Assembly: GCA_900491605.1 (NCBI GenBank)
Contig: UESW01003828.1
Span: 899,065-963,064 of the forward strand
Reading direction: 5' to 3'
Length of the DNA stretch: 64,000 nt
From: Calamus simplicifolius
Taxonomy: Eukaryota > Streptophyta > Magnoliopsida > Arecales > Arecaceae
Position 1 is the stretch's first letter. Every line of letters begins with the position of its first letter. Shown piece after piece: positions 42,291-53,991 of the stretch. The position numbers and the translations under genes are program-made. Below the pieces are notes generated by a model. That model did no database searches. It was not told the DNA's origin and saw nothing but the letters and a program-made list of their open reading frames with translations.

Positions 42291-43583
42291 CTAAGCACAG
42301 CAGCAGCAGAGGCAGTCTAGGCAGCACTCGCAGGTCTCAAAGCAGCAGAAGCAGCAGCACAGTGCAAACAAGCTGCAAAAGCCATTAGATATGCAGTATG
42401 AATAAATATTTGAAGGGAAATCCATGAAGGATAATAAATTTCGACATAATAACAAAGTTCTGATATGGATTCATCTCCCAATAAAACACGACATTTATTT
42501 TTTTATTTTTTTAATATTCTGTTTAGAAATCTTTACAAATTTCTCGGGAATTTTTAAATAAATTTTGAAAAAAAAAAACGGAAACCGAAAGTGCAGCCAA
42601 TATCCTGAGATGAGAGCTGTGATCAGCGGCTGAAAGCAGATGTATACGGACTGTTTTTCTTGGACATCTTTTTATTTTAAAAAAAAAACATTCTCCCAGG
42701 TATGTTATATTTTTCAAACCATATATTCCATTCCCCCAAACTATTCGGTCGAGTTCGTGGTTTCCATGTGAGCATGGTATCGATGCTCTCTAGATGAAAT
42801 AATCGACCTTCTTAATTCTCTTAAACTTGATCTAACTTCGACCAACCGCGACACCAGAGAATAAGAATAAGCGAGACAAGTCACATAAGCACTCAAAAAT
42901 CACAATCGCCATTGGCGAGCACGCGGATTTGAACCACCAGTTAATATCGCAGAGGGCCGTAAAGTTTCGATGAGTATTGGGTGGCCATGGGCATCCAATT
43001 AAATTAGATCACGGTTCGGAGTTCTATCCGAGTACTCATCAAGACAATAATATCCATCCCACCTACTCAGCCTGCAACGTGGGACCCTATCGAATAAAGG
43101 TCGCACGCTGAGATCATGCGGCTCAGGTGAATGCCTTTAGGCTTTAACATCAAACTGAAGCAAAATCTAATGCTGTCAATCTCGAGTAAAAAAGAAAAAT
43201 AAAATAAAAATACAAACGATATAACCCAAATCAAACCATCAAAGGGAAAGATCATGAAAGATATAATTTTTGCTTCTCAATAACTACAATATTTGTTCAG
43301 ATATTTCTTATTGTTAAGAAATTTTGTTTGATATGATTATACGGAGGAAAAAAAATATTGTGTCACATATTTCGCAGGCAGCCCTAAGCAATCACTAACT
43401 CTGATCCATACGATCATTGATTGAAAGCAGTTGCATAAAAAAAAGTTGAAAAAAAAAAACCAAATTAAAATAAGAGAGCGAGAGGGAGAAAAGGTTAAAC
43501 CAGGCATAGAGGCAGCCCTTCTCCTCGTGGCGCCTCTGGATGTGCTCGTAGTACGATATCTCCTGCAAGGTCGGCGCGTCCAT
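42291..43583 (-). CDS. CYSTM (cysteine-rich transmembrane module) small protein, two exons
   Basis: Exon 1 (43583-43501) and exon 2 (42372-42291) join in frame across a 1128-base intron (donor GTTTAA, acceptor TTTTGCAG) to give 54 residues. The N-terminus is short and polar (MDAPTLQEISYYEHIQRRHE, then EKG). The rest is extremely Cys-rich (LYACLFALCCCFCCFE, then CECCLDCLCCCCA), with 15 Cys in the last 31 residues. This layout, a soluble head and a C-terminal Cys-rich membrane-associated module, is that of the CYSTM family. Known members are tail-anchored or membrane-associated and often stress-responsive. The exact role of this member is unknown. The junction codon TG|C for Cys falls on the splice site. 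It appears intact, and its identity rests on composition and layout. Confidence 0.85.
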
Positions 43584-43658
43584 CTCCGCTCTCAGTTCCT
43601 CGTCCTTCTTGTCTCTTCCAAATTTCCTTTGGGTTAAAGATGAGAAAAGATAGGCTCT

Positions 43659-43668
43659 TCTTTATAGA
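43659..43668 (-). promoter_or_regulatory. TATA box of CYSTM gene
   Basis: The minus strand reads CCTCTATAAAGA about 80 bases upstream of the ATG at 43583. This position would leave a short 5' UTR. Confidence 0.6.
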
Positions 43669-44986
43669 GGGAGACGGAGACCGAGAAGCAATGGAAAGCT
43701 AAGAATACTGTTGCTTCAAGTGGAAGGAAGGTCCACTCTCTTATCTCTATTCGCATTATTCTCTCTGTCTCATCGCTCCCAGATAACCTACCCACCCTCT
43801 TTCATACCGACACTTGCCTGTCCGCATGTCCATAATTTTCTTCCTCCCTATTTTGAAATCACCATCCATCACCACCGTGGGGTCGATGTATCCGCTCACT
43901 GCTGGATGTCGACGATTATTATCCTCATCATTATTATATGCGCTTCGATATCTTCGGAGCATCGCATCCCATGGCCCGGTCATGTGCATCGGCGGCAGCG
44001 ATTTAATGGAACGCGAGAGAGAATATCCAAAGCCCGCTCGTTACGAGCGGGTTACGAAACCACCGCGGACGGCGCGCGTTAATTACCAGCGGCAGAAGTC
44101 AAGCTGGCAGCGTCCACGGATGGAGATTGCTTACGGTATGCGCTGTCACGTAGTTGGACCCGAGCTCAGAAGGCCCAACGACACGTGTATTTTGACCATT
44201 AAATAAATTGTTGAAATTTAGGCTGACAAAATTTTTATTTAGCATTCGGTAAGGTGCAGCCTGACCCAGATATGAGCGGGCTTGGTTAGACTTGGAAGTC
44301 CTTAAACCGAATCCATCTTTGAAGCAGTTTGACTTTGACCTGCTCAAAATAATGTAACAGGGGAAAAAAAAAAAGTAGAGAAAAGTTGAGATCTTCCTGA
44401 CCAACTAACATGGTCCTCCAGTTAAGCCTGATGCATTCCCAAATTAGAAAACAGTAGATTAATTCGACCGAAACAAGTTGAAATATAGATTTGTTGAACC
44501 GCCTTCAGACCCAAGATTCCGACCGTCAGTAACAGTAAATGAACATAAAATTAGTCTCTTTCAAGCTTTGATCATGATTGCAGGGATTGAATCCTTGATG
44601 ATGAAGTGACCTGATTGATGGTCATAGCACAACTTTAAGCACAACTTTAAGCAACACAAAAAAAAAGAGATCGATCATGTCCATCCTCCAATGGATACTA
44701 TTCCTGTTAGCTTAGCAGGTCATTTCAGCTTTGCTGTCGTTTTTGACTGTGCACATAATAAAGACGTAAGTAAAAACAAAGTTGGAGCAATCAAATTAAA
44801 GATATTTGTTTAGGATTGGAATGTTGACTACCAATAAGAGATCAACTCTTCTGCGTGGTTTCACGAGAACGCATCCACAATATTTTTTCTTTTTTTCCAG
44901 AAAAATAATTAAGGTTTCAAGGCATCAGTAGCCAGCCAAATTGCAGACACTGGGGGGTGTGGTCTTGCTTCATTAATAGGCAACTC
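43669..44986. other. Upstream region of CYSTM gene, no recognised gene
   Basis: Intergenic sequence. Overlapping small open frames on both strands near 43711-44206 have no recognisable domain and probably arise by chance. Confidence 0.5.
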
Positions 44987-46430
44987 TTATCCTTTTGAGT
45001 CGCCAAAAACCAATCCGCTCATCGCAAATGGAGCGACTTTGACGTCAAATTAAATTGCCCGGCCGGCATATTGGTGGCCATCAAATGCAGGACGACAAAA
45101 ACGATTAAAACGAAATCATGGGTTCTGGTCTCCTCCGATAGTCTTCGTTGGATCTGGTTCGAGATGTTCATGGTCTTTTAACGCCAGCTGCGACCAACCG
45201 CATGACTTCCAGTGTCCTGCGCCCAACTTCTACTCTTCCAGATACATTAATCAAAATTTCTTGATCACACCATCTTTTTTTTTATTATTATTCTTGCCTT
45301 CATTTTTTGGTCTATACCATGTGGATGAGTTTTCTATGCTGAGTGATAAATATGTTAAAAATAGAGGAGAAAAAAAAAAGGGAAAGACTCAGGGCCATGT
45401 TGTTATTGTCCATAGCTCAAGTGCCGATTTAAAAAATATAACTTGGTTGTCTGAAAGTGCCAACTGATTGTGTTGATTAAGATATTAGTTGATGGATATA
45501 GCGAATTGGCTTCGATACCCACCATCAACCATTGATTTTAGCCGCGCTGTCGCTCAACCAATCTCCAACAGCGGGCCAAGATCAAAGCCTGGCACTATAA
45601 ATATTAATCTGGCAGAATAATACAGAAGAGCAACGATTCATCGTACAAAAGAAGTTATTACAGGAAGAATCTGAATGTAAGAATTTCGGTGTTGCGGTGG
45701 AGGTTATGAACGCAGATAATTATGTAAGGATGGAGGTTTGGACGTTTCTCACCAACCAAAAAGAGAGGTGACTAAGTGGAGATGAACACTGTAACGGATT
45801 TGTGAACCCACGAATACATGTTTCCGTTTTGATGCAAAAAATAAAAGTAAGATGGATTAGATTACATCAATTTGGGCCATCACAGTCCAAACAAAAATTA
45901 ATTATTTGTCTACCTTTCTTGACTGGTTATAAATCATACAACGTTCCAACTCCCAATTTTTCAATATGAGACTATTAGAAAGGGCATCACGATCTATCCC
46001 CTTACAAAGGGAACATCCTCGCCTCACATGTTCAAGAGGTGATTCACATCCCATGAATGTAGTACTTTGCTCTGTGTGGCACTTAGCTCCTGCACTAGGT
46101 GGCTCCCATCCTATTGATGTATTACTTTGCCCTGTGTGGTACTTTGCTCCTGCACTTCCTGCTGGTGCATGGCTCTGCACCCACGAATATGTTTGGTTAC
46201 AAAAAAGCAAAACGGACAAGATCCACACCAACTTAAGCCACCACAACCCAAAAGGAATCCAATTGTTATTTATCTATCTTTTTAACCGATTATAAATCAT
46301 ACAACCAACTCCCAATTTCTCGATGTGAAATTATTGGGAGGAGCATCAAAAAACCAATAGTGTGAGGGCAGCAGCTACTCAGGGAACCGTAAAGGTCACT
46401 TCAGGACAGTTTTCAGCAGTTTGAAGACGC
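44987..46430. repeat. Duplicated host segment, copy 1
   Basis: It matches 55606-57060 along its length in the same orientation, with small substitutions and indels. It contains a candidate TATA box (CACTATAAATATT near 45592). The right edge (GACGCTTC) is directly followed by the copia LTR at 46434. The left edge joins unduplicated sequence without a transposon. Confidence 0.9.
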
Positions 46431-46433
46431 TTC

Positions 46434-46834
46434 TGATAGACTAAAATTAAATATATTGATCCCTATCGTATATGCGGAAATATGAGACCAATATATTTAT
46501 CATAAAAATAATGTAAAACATGATCGATACATAAGTACCTCCAACTATTGCTTCACAAGGTTGACTTTCTTTCTGATGAGGGCAGGCTCTTCCATACCTT
46601 ACGGTCTCTCTTAGCGATGATGTAAACTTCCTTGTAGAGACCAGCGCAGGGACCTCCCCGTTTTATATTTCTTTATGCCTTATCTGTCCATCATAGAGGG
46701 CGCTTCAAACGGATATGGTTGAGGGATGCTTATCTTAATCGTGGATTCAAATTTTGAATTCACGTAATCCCTCGATATCGAATATAGGACCACCTTAATC
46801 GTATCTAACCGATACGCTTAATGGAGAAAAATCA
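46434..46834 (-). repeat. Copia 3' LTR (401 bp)
   Basis: On the minus strand it runs from TGATTTTTCTCC to TTTTAGTCTATCA. Its outer end coincides exactly with the end of host duplication copy 1. Confidence 0.75.
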
Positions 46835-47299
46835 ATATTCTCCCACTTGGTCCGTATATTCTATTACTATAGTAAGAAACAAAATACATAATTATGACAA
46901 TAGGTCCTCTTAAAATCGAGTATTATTTACCATGAATCACAATGTATTATATTTCTCAAACATAAACCCATATAACTTAATGAATAAACCCATGTTTATT
47001 TTAGGTCCAACTTAATGATGCTCATCATAAAATAAATGTGTACACTAAATAATTGAATGTAAAAAAACATCATAACCATAAAAGAGTTTCATTGTAGAAG
47101 TAGTTATCCATGCAACTAAATTATCATGGGACAAACTCCCATTCGTACCACATGATCCTTAAAATTCTTAATTGGCATGCTTTAGTCAAAGATCAGCTAT
47201 CATCAATTCAGTGCTAACATCTTCTATGACCACTTTATTTTCTTTAACACGTTCTCTTATGGCTAAATACTTAATGTCCATGTATTTATTTTAACTACC

Positions 47300-48585
47300 A
47301 CTCTTGTGGTTTTTAGCAAAAAATACAGTAGTTGAATTATCACAGTGCAATTTAATGGGCCTAGCAAGAATCAACAATTCTAAGTCCTGAGATGAAACTC
47401 TTCAATCATACACCATGCAATATAGCCTCAAAACAAGCAATGAACTCTGCTTGCATACATATATATATATAGAGTAGCAGTTAGATACGTACCTCATACC
47501 TTTTAGCAGCTCTCCAGTGGTCTAAACCTGGATTACTCTGATATCTTCCCAATATCCCAACTGCAAATGCTATGTCAGGCCTTGTACATACCTGAGCATA
47601 CATCAAGCTACCAACAGCTGAGGCATATGGAGTATTTTTCATTTCTCCCTCTCAAAGTCATTCCTTGGGCACTGACTCAAATTGAATCTGTCACCCTTGA
47701 CTATGGGAGCTATACTCGGTGAACAATTTTTCATCCGAAATCTCTCTAAGAATTTTATTGATATAGGTTTCTTGAGATAGACCTAAAACACCTCGAAGTC
47801 TGTCTCTTTGAATTTTAATGCCAATGACATAAGAGGCATCACCCATATCTTTCATGTCAAAATTCTCAGAGAAAAATTGTTTCACCTCATGTAACATACC
47901 TTTATCATTGGTTGCAAGTAAAATATTGTCTACATATAGGATCAAAAATAAATTTTGCTCCCACTGACCTTTTGGTATATACATTGATCCATGATGTTCT
48001 CTACAAATCCAAATGAAAAAACATATCATGAAATTTTAAGTACCATTGTCGAGAGGCTTGTTTCAATCCCATTATTACTAGAGGAAAAACATTCGGTTGT
48101 TTCATATAAACCTCTTCTCTCTAGATCTCCATTAAAAAATATAGTTTTCACATCCATTTTTGTAACTCTAAATCAAAATGCGCAACAAGTGCCATGAATG
48201 CGGAAGGAATTTTTCTTAGATACAGGACAAAATGTCTCCTTGTAATCAATTCTCCCTTTGAGTGAATCCCTTAGCAACGAGTCTTGCCTTATATCGCTCA
48301 ATGTTGCCTAACGAGTCTTTCTTGGTCTTAAAGACCCATTTATAGCCAATGGCTTTTGCTCCATCAGGCAACTCAATAAGATCCCAGACTCCATTAACTG
48401 CCATAGAATTCATCTCATCTTTCATAGCATCATACCATAAATTAGATTCCTTACAATTCATGGCTTGTGAAAATGTTTCAGGATCATTTTCAGCTCCAAT
48501 ATTATAGTCCGACTCTTGAAGATACACAATATAGTCACTAGAAATTGCTGATTTTTTTTTCTTGTAGATCTTCTTAATGTTATAG
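47300..48585 (-). pseudogene. Copia reverse transcriptase/RNase H relic
   Basis: The 5' part (48585-48246) reads NDPETFSQAMNCKESNLWYDAMKDEM (given here as a description of the RT start; see positions) followed by GVWDLIELPDGAKAIGYKWV. The middle part (48029-47691) contains LFLILYVDNILLATND, where the second Asp of the usual YVDD active site is Asn. GDASYVIGIKIQRDR follows. RNase H remnants (YASAVGSLMYAQVCTRPDIA) lie below 47650. A segment near 48030-48245 is in shifted frames. The YVDN change alone would abolish polymerase activity. Confidence 0.85.
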
Positions 48586-49032
48586 TCCAAAGATTTATAT
48601 TAATAATTTATGAAATCATGATAATTAGCTTACTTACATGAGTATGCTAATTCCAAACTGTAAATCAGCTATTTGGATATCTGGTTACCTACATCATTAA
48701 TTTTCACAATTAAATCCCTAAAATATGAATAATAAAGTGTCCCTTAATTCTACCCCAAACTAATCTTGGGCCAAAATAGAGCCCAAAAATCAGCTCTCTC
48801 GCTCTGTCTCTCTCACTCTCTAGCATGGATAGTGGCTTACCAGGAGTAGGCACGCGTGAGGATGAAGGAGAGGTTGCTCTCGCGATGCCTCGGCTCAAAG
48901 GAATCGAGAACCCATCCATTACGCGGAGGTTCGAAACTCCAGACGTCGCCCAAACGTCAAAAGGAAACGTGCCAGGTGTCCCCAAATTAATTACCAGGTT
49001 AACATTCTCCCCTAAAATTACCGGAGGTTACA
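48585..49032 (-). repeat. Truncated 3' LTR of chromovirus
   Basis: It matches the outer part of the 5' LTR (about 55080-55604) and is cut off at the fusion with the copia relic, where both partners share a TATA(A)GTCC-like stretch. It carries one copy of the 70-base segment that is duplicated in the other LTR. Confidence 0.88.
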
Positions 49033-49150
49033 TTCTCTCCTCCTTATAAAAATTTCGGAATTGATACATTTCCATTAACAAATATAGAATCCAAATTTTC
49101 TATTCCATAATCAGCTAGATTTTATTCAAAAGTCAATTGTCATCGATACA

Positions 49151-49417
49151 TCATTTATCTATATTAAGATACGAATAATTATGGATATTTCTTTTTATTT
49201 CTTCCTCAAGTTCCCAAGTAGCCTCTCTCTCAGAATGATTACTCCACTGTACCTTGACATAGGGAATGGTACGTCGTCTCAGAACCTGATCCTTATGGTC
49301 CACGACACGCACAAGATGCTCCTCATACGACAAATCTTTCTTCAACTGTATAAGTTCATACTCTATTACATGGCTGGGGTCAGAAATATACTTCCTCGAC
49401 ATAGAAACATAAAACAC
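49151..49417 (-). pseudogene. Chromodomain and integrase C-terminus of chromovirus
   Basis: The stretch DLSYEEHLVRVVDHKDQVLR, then IPYVKVQWSNHSEREATWELEEE, is the C-terminal chromodomain-type module that targets integration to heterochromatin in chromoviruses. It is separated from the integrase core (below 50527) by frame breaks in 49420-49700, where the GPF-type linker reads in other frames. The same domain is found decayed in the element at 26411-34438. Confidence 0.82.
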
Positions 49418-49702
49418 ATTGTGTACCCCAGATAGAATTGGTGGTAGTACCAGGCTGTAAGCACCTCTCCTACTCTGCTCAAGATCTCAAAAGGTCCAAT
49501 ATAACGTGGACTCAGCTTTCCTCTAATCCCAAATCTCATCACATCCTTGGTTGGTGATACCTTTAAGAAGACATGGTCTCCAACTGAAATTCCAATTCCC
49601 TCCTTCTAACATCAGCATAGCTCTTCTACCTGCTCTAAGCTGTACGAAGACGCTCCCTGATCAATTGCACATTTTCAATTGTTTGCTAAATTAGCTCAGG
49701 GC

Positions 49703-50527
49703 CTAGCAATTTTCTTTCCCCCATATCATCCCAACATAAAGGAGATCTGCACCTTCTACCATACAGAGCTTCAAATGAAGCCATCTGGATATGGCCTGAT
49801 AACTATTATTATATGCAAACTCTACTAAAGGTAAGTGGTTATTCCAAGCTCCACCCAAGTCCATCATATAGGCTCGCAACATGTCTTCCAGAATTTGTAT
49901 GGTCCTCTCTGATTGTCCATCTGACTGGGGATGATAGGCTATACTGAAGTTTAATTTGGTTCCCATAACTTTATGAAGACTTTTCCAGAACTGGGACACA
50001 AACCTGGTATCCCTATCTAATACAATAGATACAGGAACACTATGGAGTCTCACGATCTGCTCAATATACAAACTAGCCAATCTTTCACTAGAGACCCCAA
50101 CTCTGAAAGGTAGAAAATGAGCTGATTTTGTTAGTCTATCCACAATAACCCAAACTGCATCATTACTCCTAGGAGTTTTGGGCAGACCAGTCACAAAATC
50201 CATTGTAATCTTTTCCCATTTCCACTGAGGAATCATCAGAGATTGAAGAGGTTTCGCAGGCCTTTGATGCTCGCCCTTCACTCGCTGACAAACCAAGCAC
50301 TTGGCCACATACTGAGCAATCTCCCTCTTCATATCTTTCCACCAAATTTTTTTCTTTAAGTCTCTGTACATCTTAGTGCCACCTGGATGCACAGTATAAG
50401 GAGAGTAGTGAGCCTCCCATAAAATTTTGGCTTTTAGCTCCTCTATGTTTGGCACAGAAAGTGTACCTTCAAATTTTAGGGATCCATCCTCCATTACATA
50501 AAATTCATTCTGAACTCCAGACTGCAT
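49703..50527 (-). pseudogene. Chromovirus integrase core
   Basis: The zinc-binding region is TVHPGGTKMYRDLKKKIWW, then CLVCQRVKGEH. The catalytic core has Asp in KITMDFVTGLP, Asp in SIVLDRDTRFVSQFW and Glu in SDGQSERTIQILEDML. The usual IVSDRD reads IVLDRD here. The open frame fails near 49770, where the expected GYYGRR-type end is shifted. The upstream end overlaps the RT-RNase H frame by about 30 bases in a different frame. Confidence 0.88.
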
Positions 50528-52270
50528 AGCTTCTTTAATCCTTTGTAAATCTGGATCTTTTTCTGGGAGGACTTGATACTGTCAACTAGGGTTGGATGGA
50601 GTACAAGTACTGCAACAAGCCCATCAGGCCACTGTACTCTCAATCCAACCTCCCACCTCTCAAGGTCTCTCAATATGTGAGGCTGGGAAGTAATCATAGC
50701 AGCTAACTCAGAAGAGGATTTTCTGTTCAAGGCATCAGCTACTACATTGGCCTTCCCAGGATGATAGTGTAGGGTTAAGTCATAATCCTTCAGTAGCTCC
50801 AACCACCTCTTCTGCCTCAAGTTTAGCTCCTTCTGTGTGAAGATGTATTTTAGACTCTTATGGTCTGTATACACATCACACGATACCCCATATAAGTAAT
50901 GTCGCCAAATCTTCAGAGCGAAAAACCACAGCAGCCAATTCAGATCATGAATAGGATAATTCTGCTCATAAGGCTTCAATTGTCTGGAGGCATAGGCTAT
51001 CACCTTCTTGTTCTGCATCAAAATGCATCCCAATCCTTTCCGAGAGGCATCAGTATATAGAGTAAAACCTTCAGATCCTGTTGGAAGAACAAGAATGAGA
51101 GCTGTCACTAGGCACTGCTTTAACTCCTGAAAACTTTTCTCACACTCCTCTGTCCAGTCAAACTTTACTCGCTTTTGGGTTAAGCGAGTTAGGGGTAGAG
51201 TAATGCGAGAGAAGTTCTCCACAAATTTATGGTAGTACCCGGCTAGCCCCAAGAAGCTTCTGATTTCTGCCATATTGGAAGGTTGGCTCCAACTAATGAT
51301 AGCTTCAATCTTTTTTGGGTCCACAGATATACCATCTTTGGATATTATATGACCCAAGAATAATACTTGATCCAACCAAAAATTACATTTATGCAGCTTG
51401 GCATAAAGTTTCTTCTCCCGAAGAATATGTAGTATGATTCTTAGGTGGTCCTCATGCTCCTTATGGCTCTTGGAATATATCAATATCATCAATGAAAACC
51501 ACCACAAACTGATCCAAGTATGGCTTGAAAATTCTTCTCATTAAATCCATGAATGCTGCTGGGGCATTAGTTAACCCAAACGGCATCACCAAGAACTCAT
51601 AGTGGCCATATCTGGTTCTGAATGCTGTCTTAGGCACATCCCCCTCCTGACTTTTAGTTGATGGTACCCTGACCTGAGATCAATCTTTGAGAATATCCGG
51701 GCTCCTTGGAGTTGATCAAACAAGTCATCAATCCTCGGCAGAGGGTACTTATTCCGCACTGTTACCTTATTAATTTCTCAGTAACAATGTAGAGCCGAAG
51801 ACTGCCATCCTTCTTCTTAACAAATAGAACTGGAGCACCCAAGGAGAAACACTGGGTCTGATAAATCCCCGATTTAGAAGCTCCTGCAACTGATCCTTCA
51901 ATTCCTTTAACTTAGCCGGGGCCATGCGGTAAGGGGCCTTGGATATAGGTCCAGTTCCAAGAACTAGATCAATGGAGAATTCGACTTCCCAATCTGGGGG
52001 CAAATCAGTCAAATCATCAGGGAAGACATCAGGAAATTCTCGGGTTATAGGAATATCCTCTAACTTGGTCTCTTCCTGCTGAAGGTCCTTGACTACAGCA
52101 AGAAATCCTAGACCACCATTCATCAGATACCTTCCAGCCTGCAGCGCTGATATGAACATCGAGGCGAGATATTTCTGACCACCAGTAAAACTGAATTCAG
52201 CTGTCTTGAAATTTTGAAGTTGACAATCTTCCTGAAGTAGTCTACTGAAGCATGATAGGAGACCAACCAA
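50494..52270 (-). pseudogene. Chromovirus reverse transcriptase-RNase H, frameshifted
   Basis: The N-terminal RT portion is in 52270-51770 (IPITREFPDVFPDDLTDLPP, LKDQLQELLNRGFIRPSVSP). The motifs MPFGLTNAPAAFMDLM and VVVFIDDILIYS (active site FIDD) fall in 51600-51470 across frame breaks. The frame 51507-50494 then carries the RT C-terminus and RNase H (FTLYTDASRKGLGCILMQ, YTDHKSLKYIFTQKELNLRQ, HPGKANVVADALNRK). At least two indels between 51780 and 51480 separate the parts. Confidence 0.9.
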
Positions 52271-52536
52271 TCCATTCCAAAGATAACATCAAAGAACTTC
52301 AATGGAAGGACAATTAGATTAGCATTTAACTTCCTATCCTCCAAGACAATCGGGCAGGATTTGCATACTGTGTCAACCTTCATAATATCTCCATTAGGCA
52401 AAGCAATATGCAACTCTTCCTCTAGAGGAATGGGTGTCAATGATGCATTCTTGTCAAGATAGGTGTCAGATATGAAAGAATGCGTGGCACCCGAGTCAAT
52501 TAAGGTTTGAGCATAAGCAGTGCCTACTTTAATCAT
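52123..52536 (-). pseudogene. Chromovirus aspartic protease
   Basis: The catalytic motif LIDSGATHSFIS lies near 52490-52460, and the second conserved stretch FDVIFGMDWLVSYHA near 52300-52250. An in-frame change of reading near 52250 separates it from the RT linker, which reads in a frame overlapping it. Confidence 0.88.
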
Positions 52537-52569
52537 TCATGTCACCACAGAATTAGAGGCGGCAGCATC

Positions 52570-53644
52570 CTACTGAGTGAGGGTGAAGACCCTTCCCTGG
52601 GTCCTCGGTGGCTGCTGCTGATGCTGCTGGCTCATCCCTTGATTAGAAGAAGGCTGCCGATCCTTCTGAAGGGGACAGGTGGCTATCTTATGATCAGTTT
52701 TCCCATAAAGGAAGCATGCACCAGGCAGTCTGCGGCAAGGCCTTCCAGGATGGAAGTTCCCATAGTGAAGGCAACAAGTCTCCCTATTCTGTTGTCCTGC
52801 TGGAGCCTGTTGTGCGCCTCTCTTCCTGGCCTGAACTGGAAATTGGCCAGAATTAGGCCCTTTCCTCTTCCTCTGCTGCTCCCAATCTCTATGGACTGCA
52901 TTCATATCCCTCTCAATCACCAAGGCCTTATTCACCACAGCACTGTAAGTGAGAAGCTCAAATGCATTGACTGCTTGCCTCAATCTGGGTTGCAGTCCCT
53001 CAGTGAATCTGGTGATCTTGGCCATTTCATTGGTCACTATATTTGGAGCAAATCGGGCCAACCTGGTGAATTCAGCTTCATACTGGGCCACAGAAAGATT
53101 TCTTTGCTCCAATTTTAAACTCTGATTCCATCTGTCTCTGCACACTCCTGGGGAAGTATTTGTCGAAAAATGCCTCCCTAAACTTTCCCCAAGAAATAAC
53201 CTGACAACCCCTACGCTGTTCCTCAACGAACCACCAATCATAAGCTTCCTCCTGGAGAAGATAGGTGGCAAATCTGATCCGCTCCATCTCCTGGCTACCA
53301 TGGGCCGTAAAAGCCTTCTCCATGTCTCGCATCCATCGCTCAGCATCGACAGGGTTGGTGGATCCAATGAAAGGGGCAGGGGCAAACTTTTTGAAATCAG
53401 CAAAGCTGCGGCCAACCCCTACCCAGGGTTGAGGTGGAGTAGGCTGGGTCAATGGTGCAGAATGAGTGGGTAAGGTTGGCTGAGTTTGTGGAGCAGGAGG
53501 GGTAGGCTGGGTCTGCGGAATAGTGGGGGTAGGCTGAGTCTGCGGAATAGTTGGGGCAGGCTGAGTATGCGGAATAGTGGGAGCAGGCTGAGTGGACAAG
53601 GCCTGCAGGATCTGTTGTTGCATGTCCCGCATCGATTGCGCCAT
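52570..53644 (-). pseudogene. Chromovirus gag, frameshifted
   Basis: The first part (53644-53110) has a Pro/Gln/Thr repeat region (four copies of TIPQTQPTP-like units) and the start of the capsid domain (WMRDMEKAFTAHGSQEMERI, EEAYDWWFVEEQRRG). One indel near 53130 moves the rest to another frame (LSVAQYEAEFTRLARFAPN, QPRLRQAVNAFELLTYS). The zinc knuckle reads CFLYGKTDHKIATCP; its second Cys is Tyr, so metal binding should be lost. Gag forms the particle that packages element RNA. Confidence 0.88.
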
Positions 53645-53991
53645 ACCCGAGAGAACCTAAAGCATCTTGGTCTGGAGTCGATGGTGATCAGCCTCGACTT
53701 GAGTGACAAGGCTAGCACCTTGGTAGTTTCCTGACCTCCTAGTTGACCAGCATTATCAACTTGGGAGCCCTCATCATTTTGTTGACTTCTAGTGTGACTA
53801 GCTATTCCTATCTCATGATAAATTAGTTTTTATTAATATCATGATAAACTTTACATTTCAGGCTTTCAAAGCATAATACCTAAAATTCCTATAAAGTTAT
53901 AATTGTCTCAATGTCATCCTAGTATTTTGCCTAAAGTGTCATCATGTATGTGTCCCTAAGGTCATAACCTAGGCTCTGATACCACTATAGC

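Larger units (their letters stand above)
46434..48585 (-). mobile_element. Ty1/copia element, 5'-truncated
   Basis: A minus-strand copia element. The 3' LTR (46434-46834, 401 bp) has ends TGAT...ATCA and is preceded on its strand by the polypurine-type sequence CCAAGTGGGAGAATAT. Upstream of it lie relics of RNase H and reverse transcriptase. The 5' LTR, gag, protease, integrase and the start of RT are missing. Near 48585 the sequence switches to a truncated chromovirus LTR. Confidence 0.88.

Noticed and set aside
42905..42950. tRNA-like T-arm (minus strand GGTTCAAATCC) in the CYSTM intron
   Set aside because: No A box, acceptor stem or anticodon arm could be paired around it.
43711..44206. 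Overlapping plus-strand open frames upstream of the CYSTM gene
   Set aside because: No domain, poor start context, overlapping alternatives on both strands.
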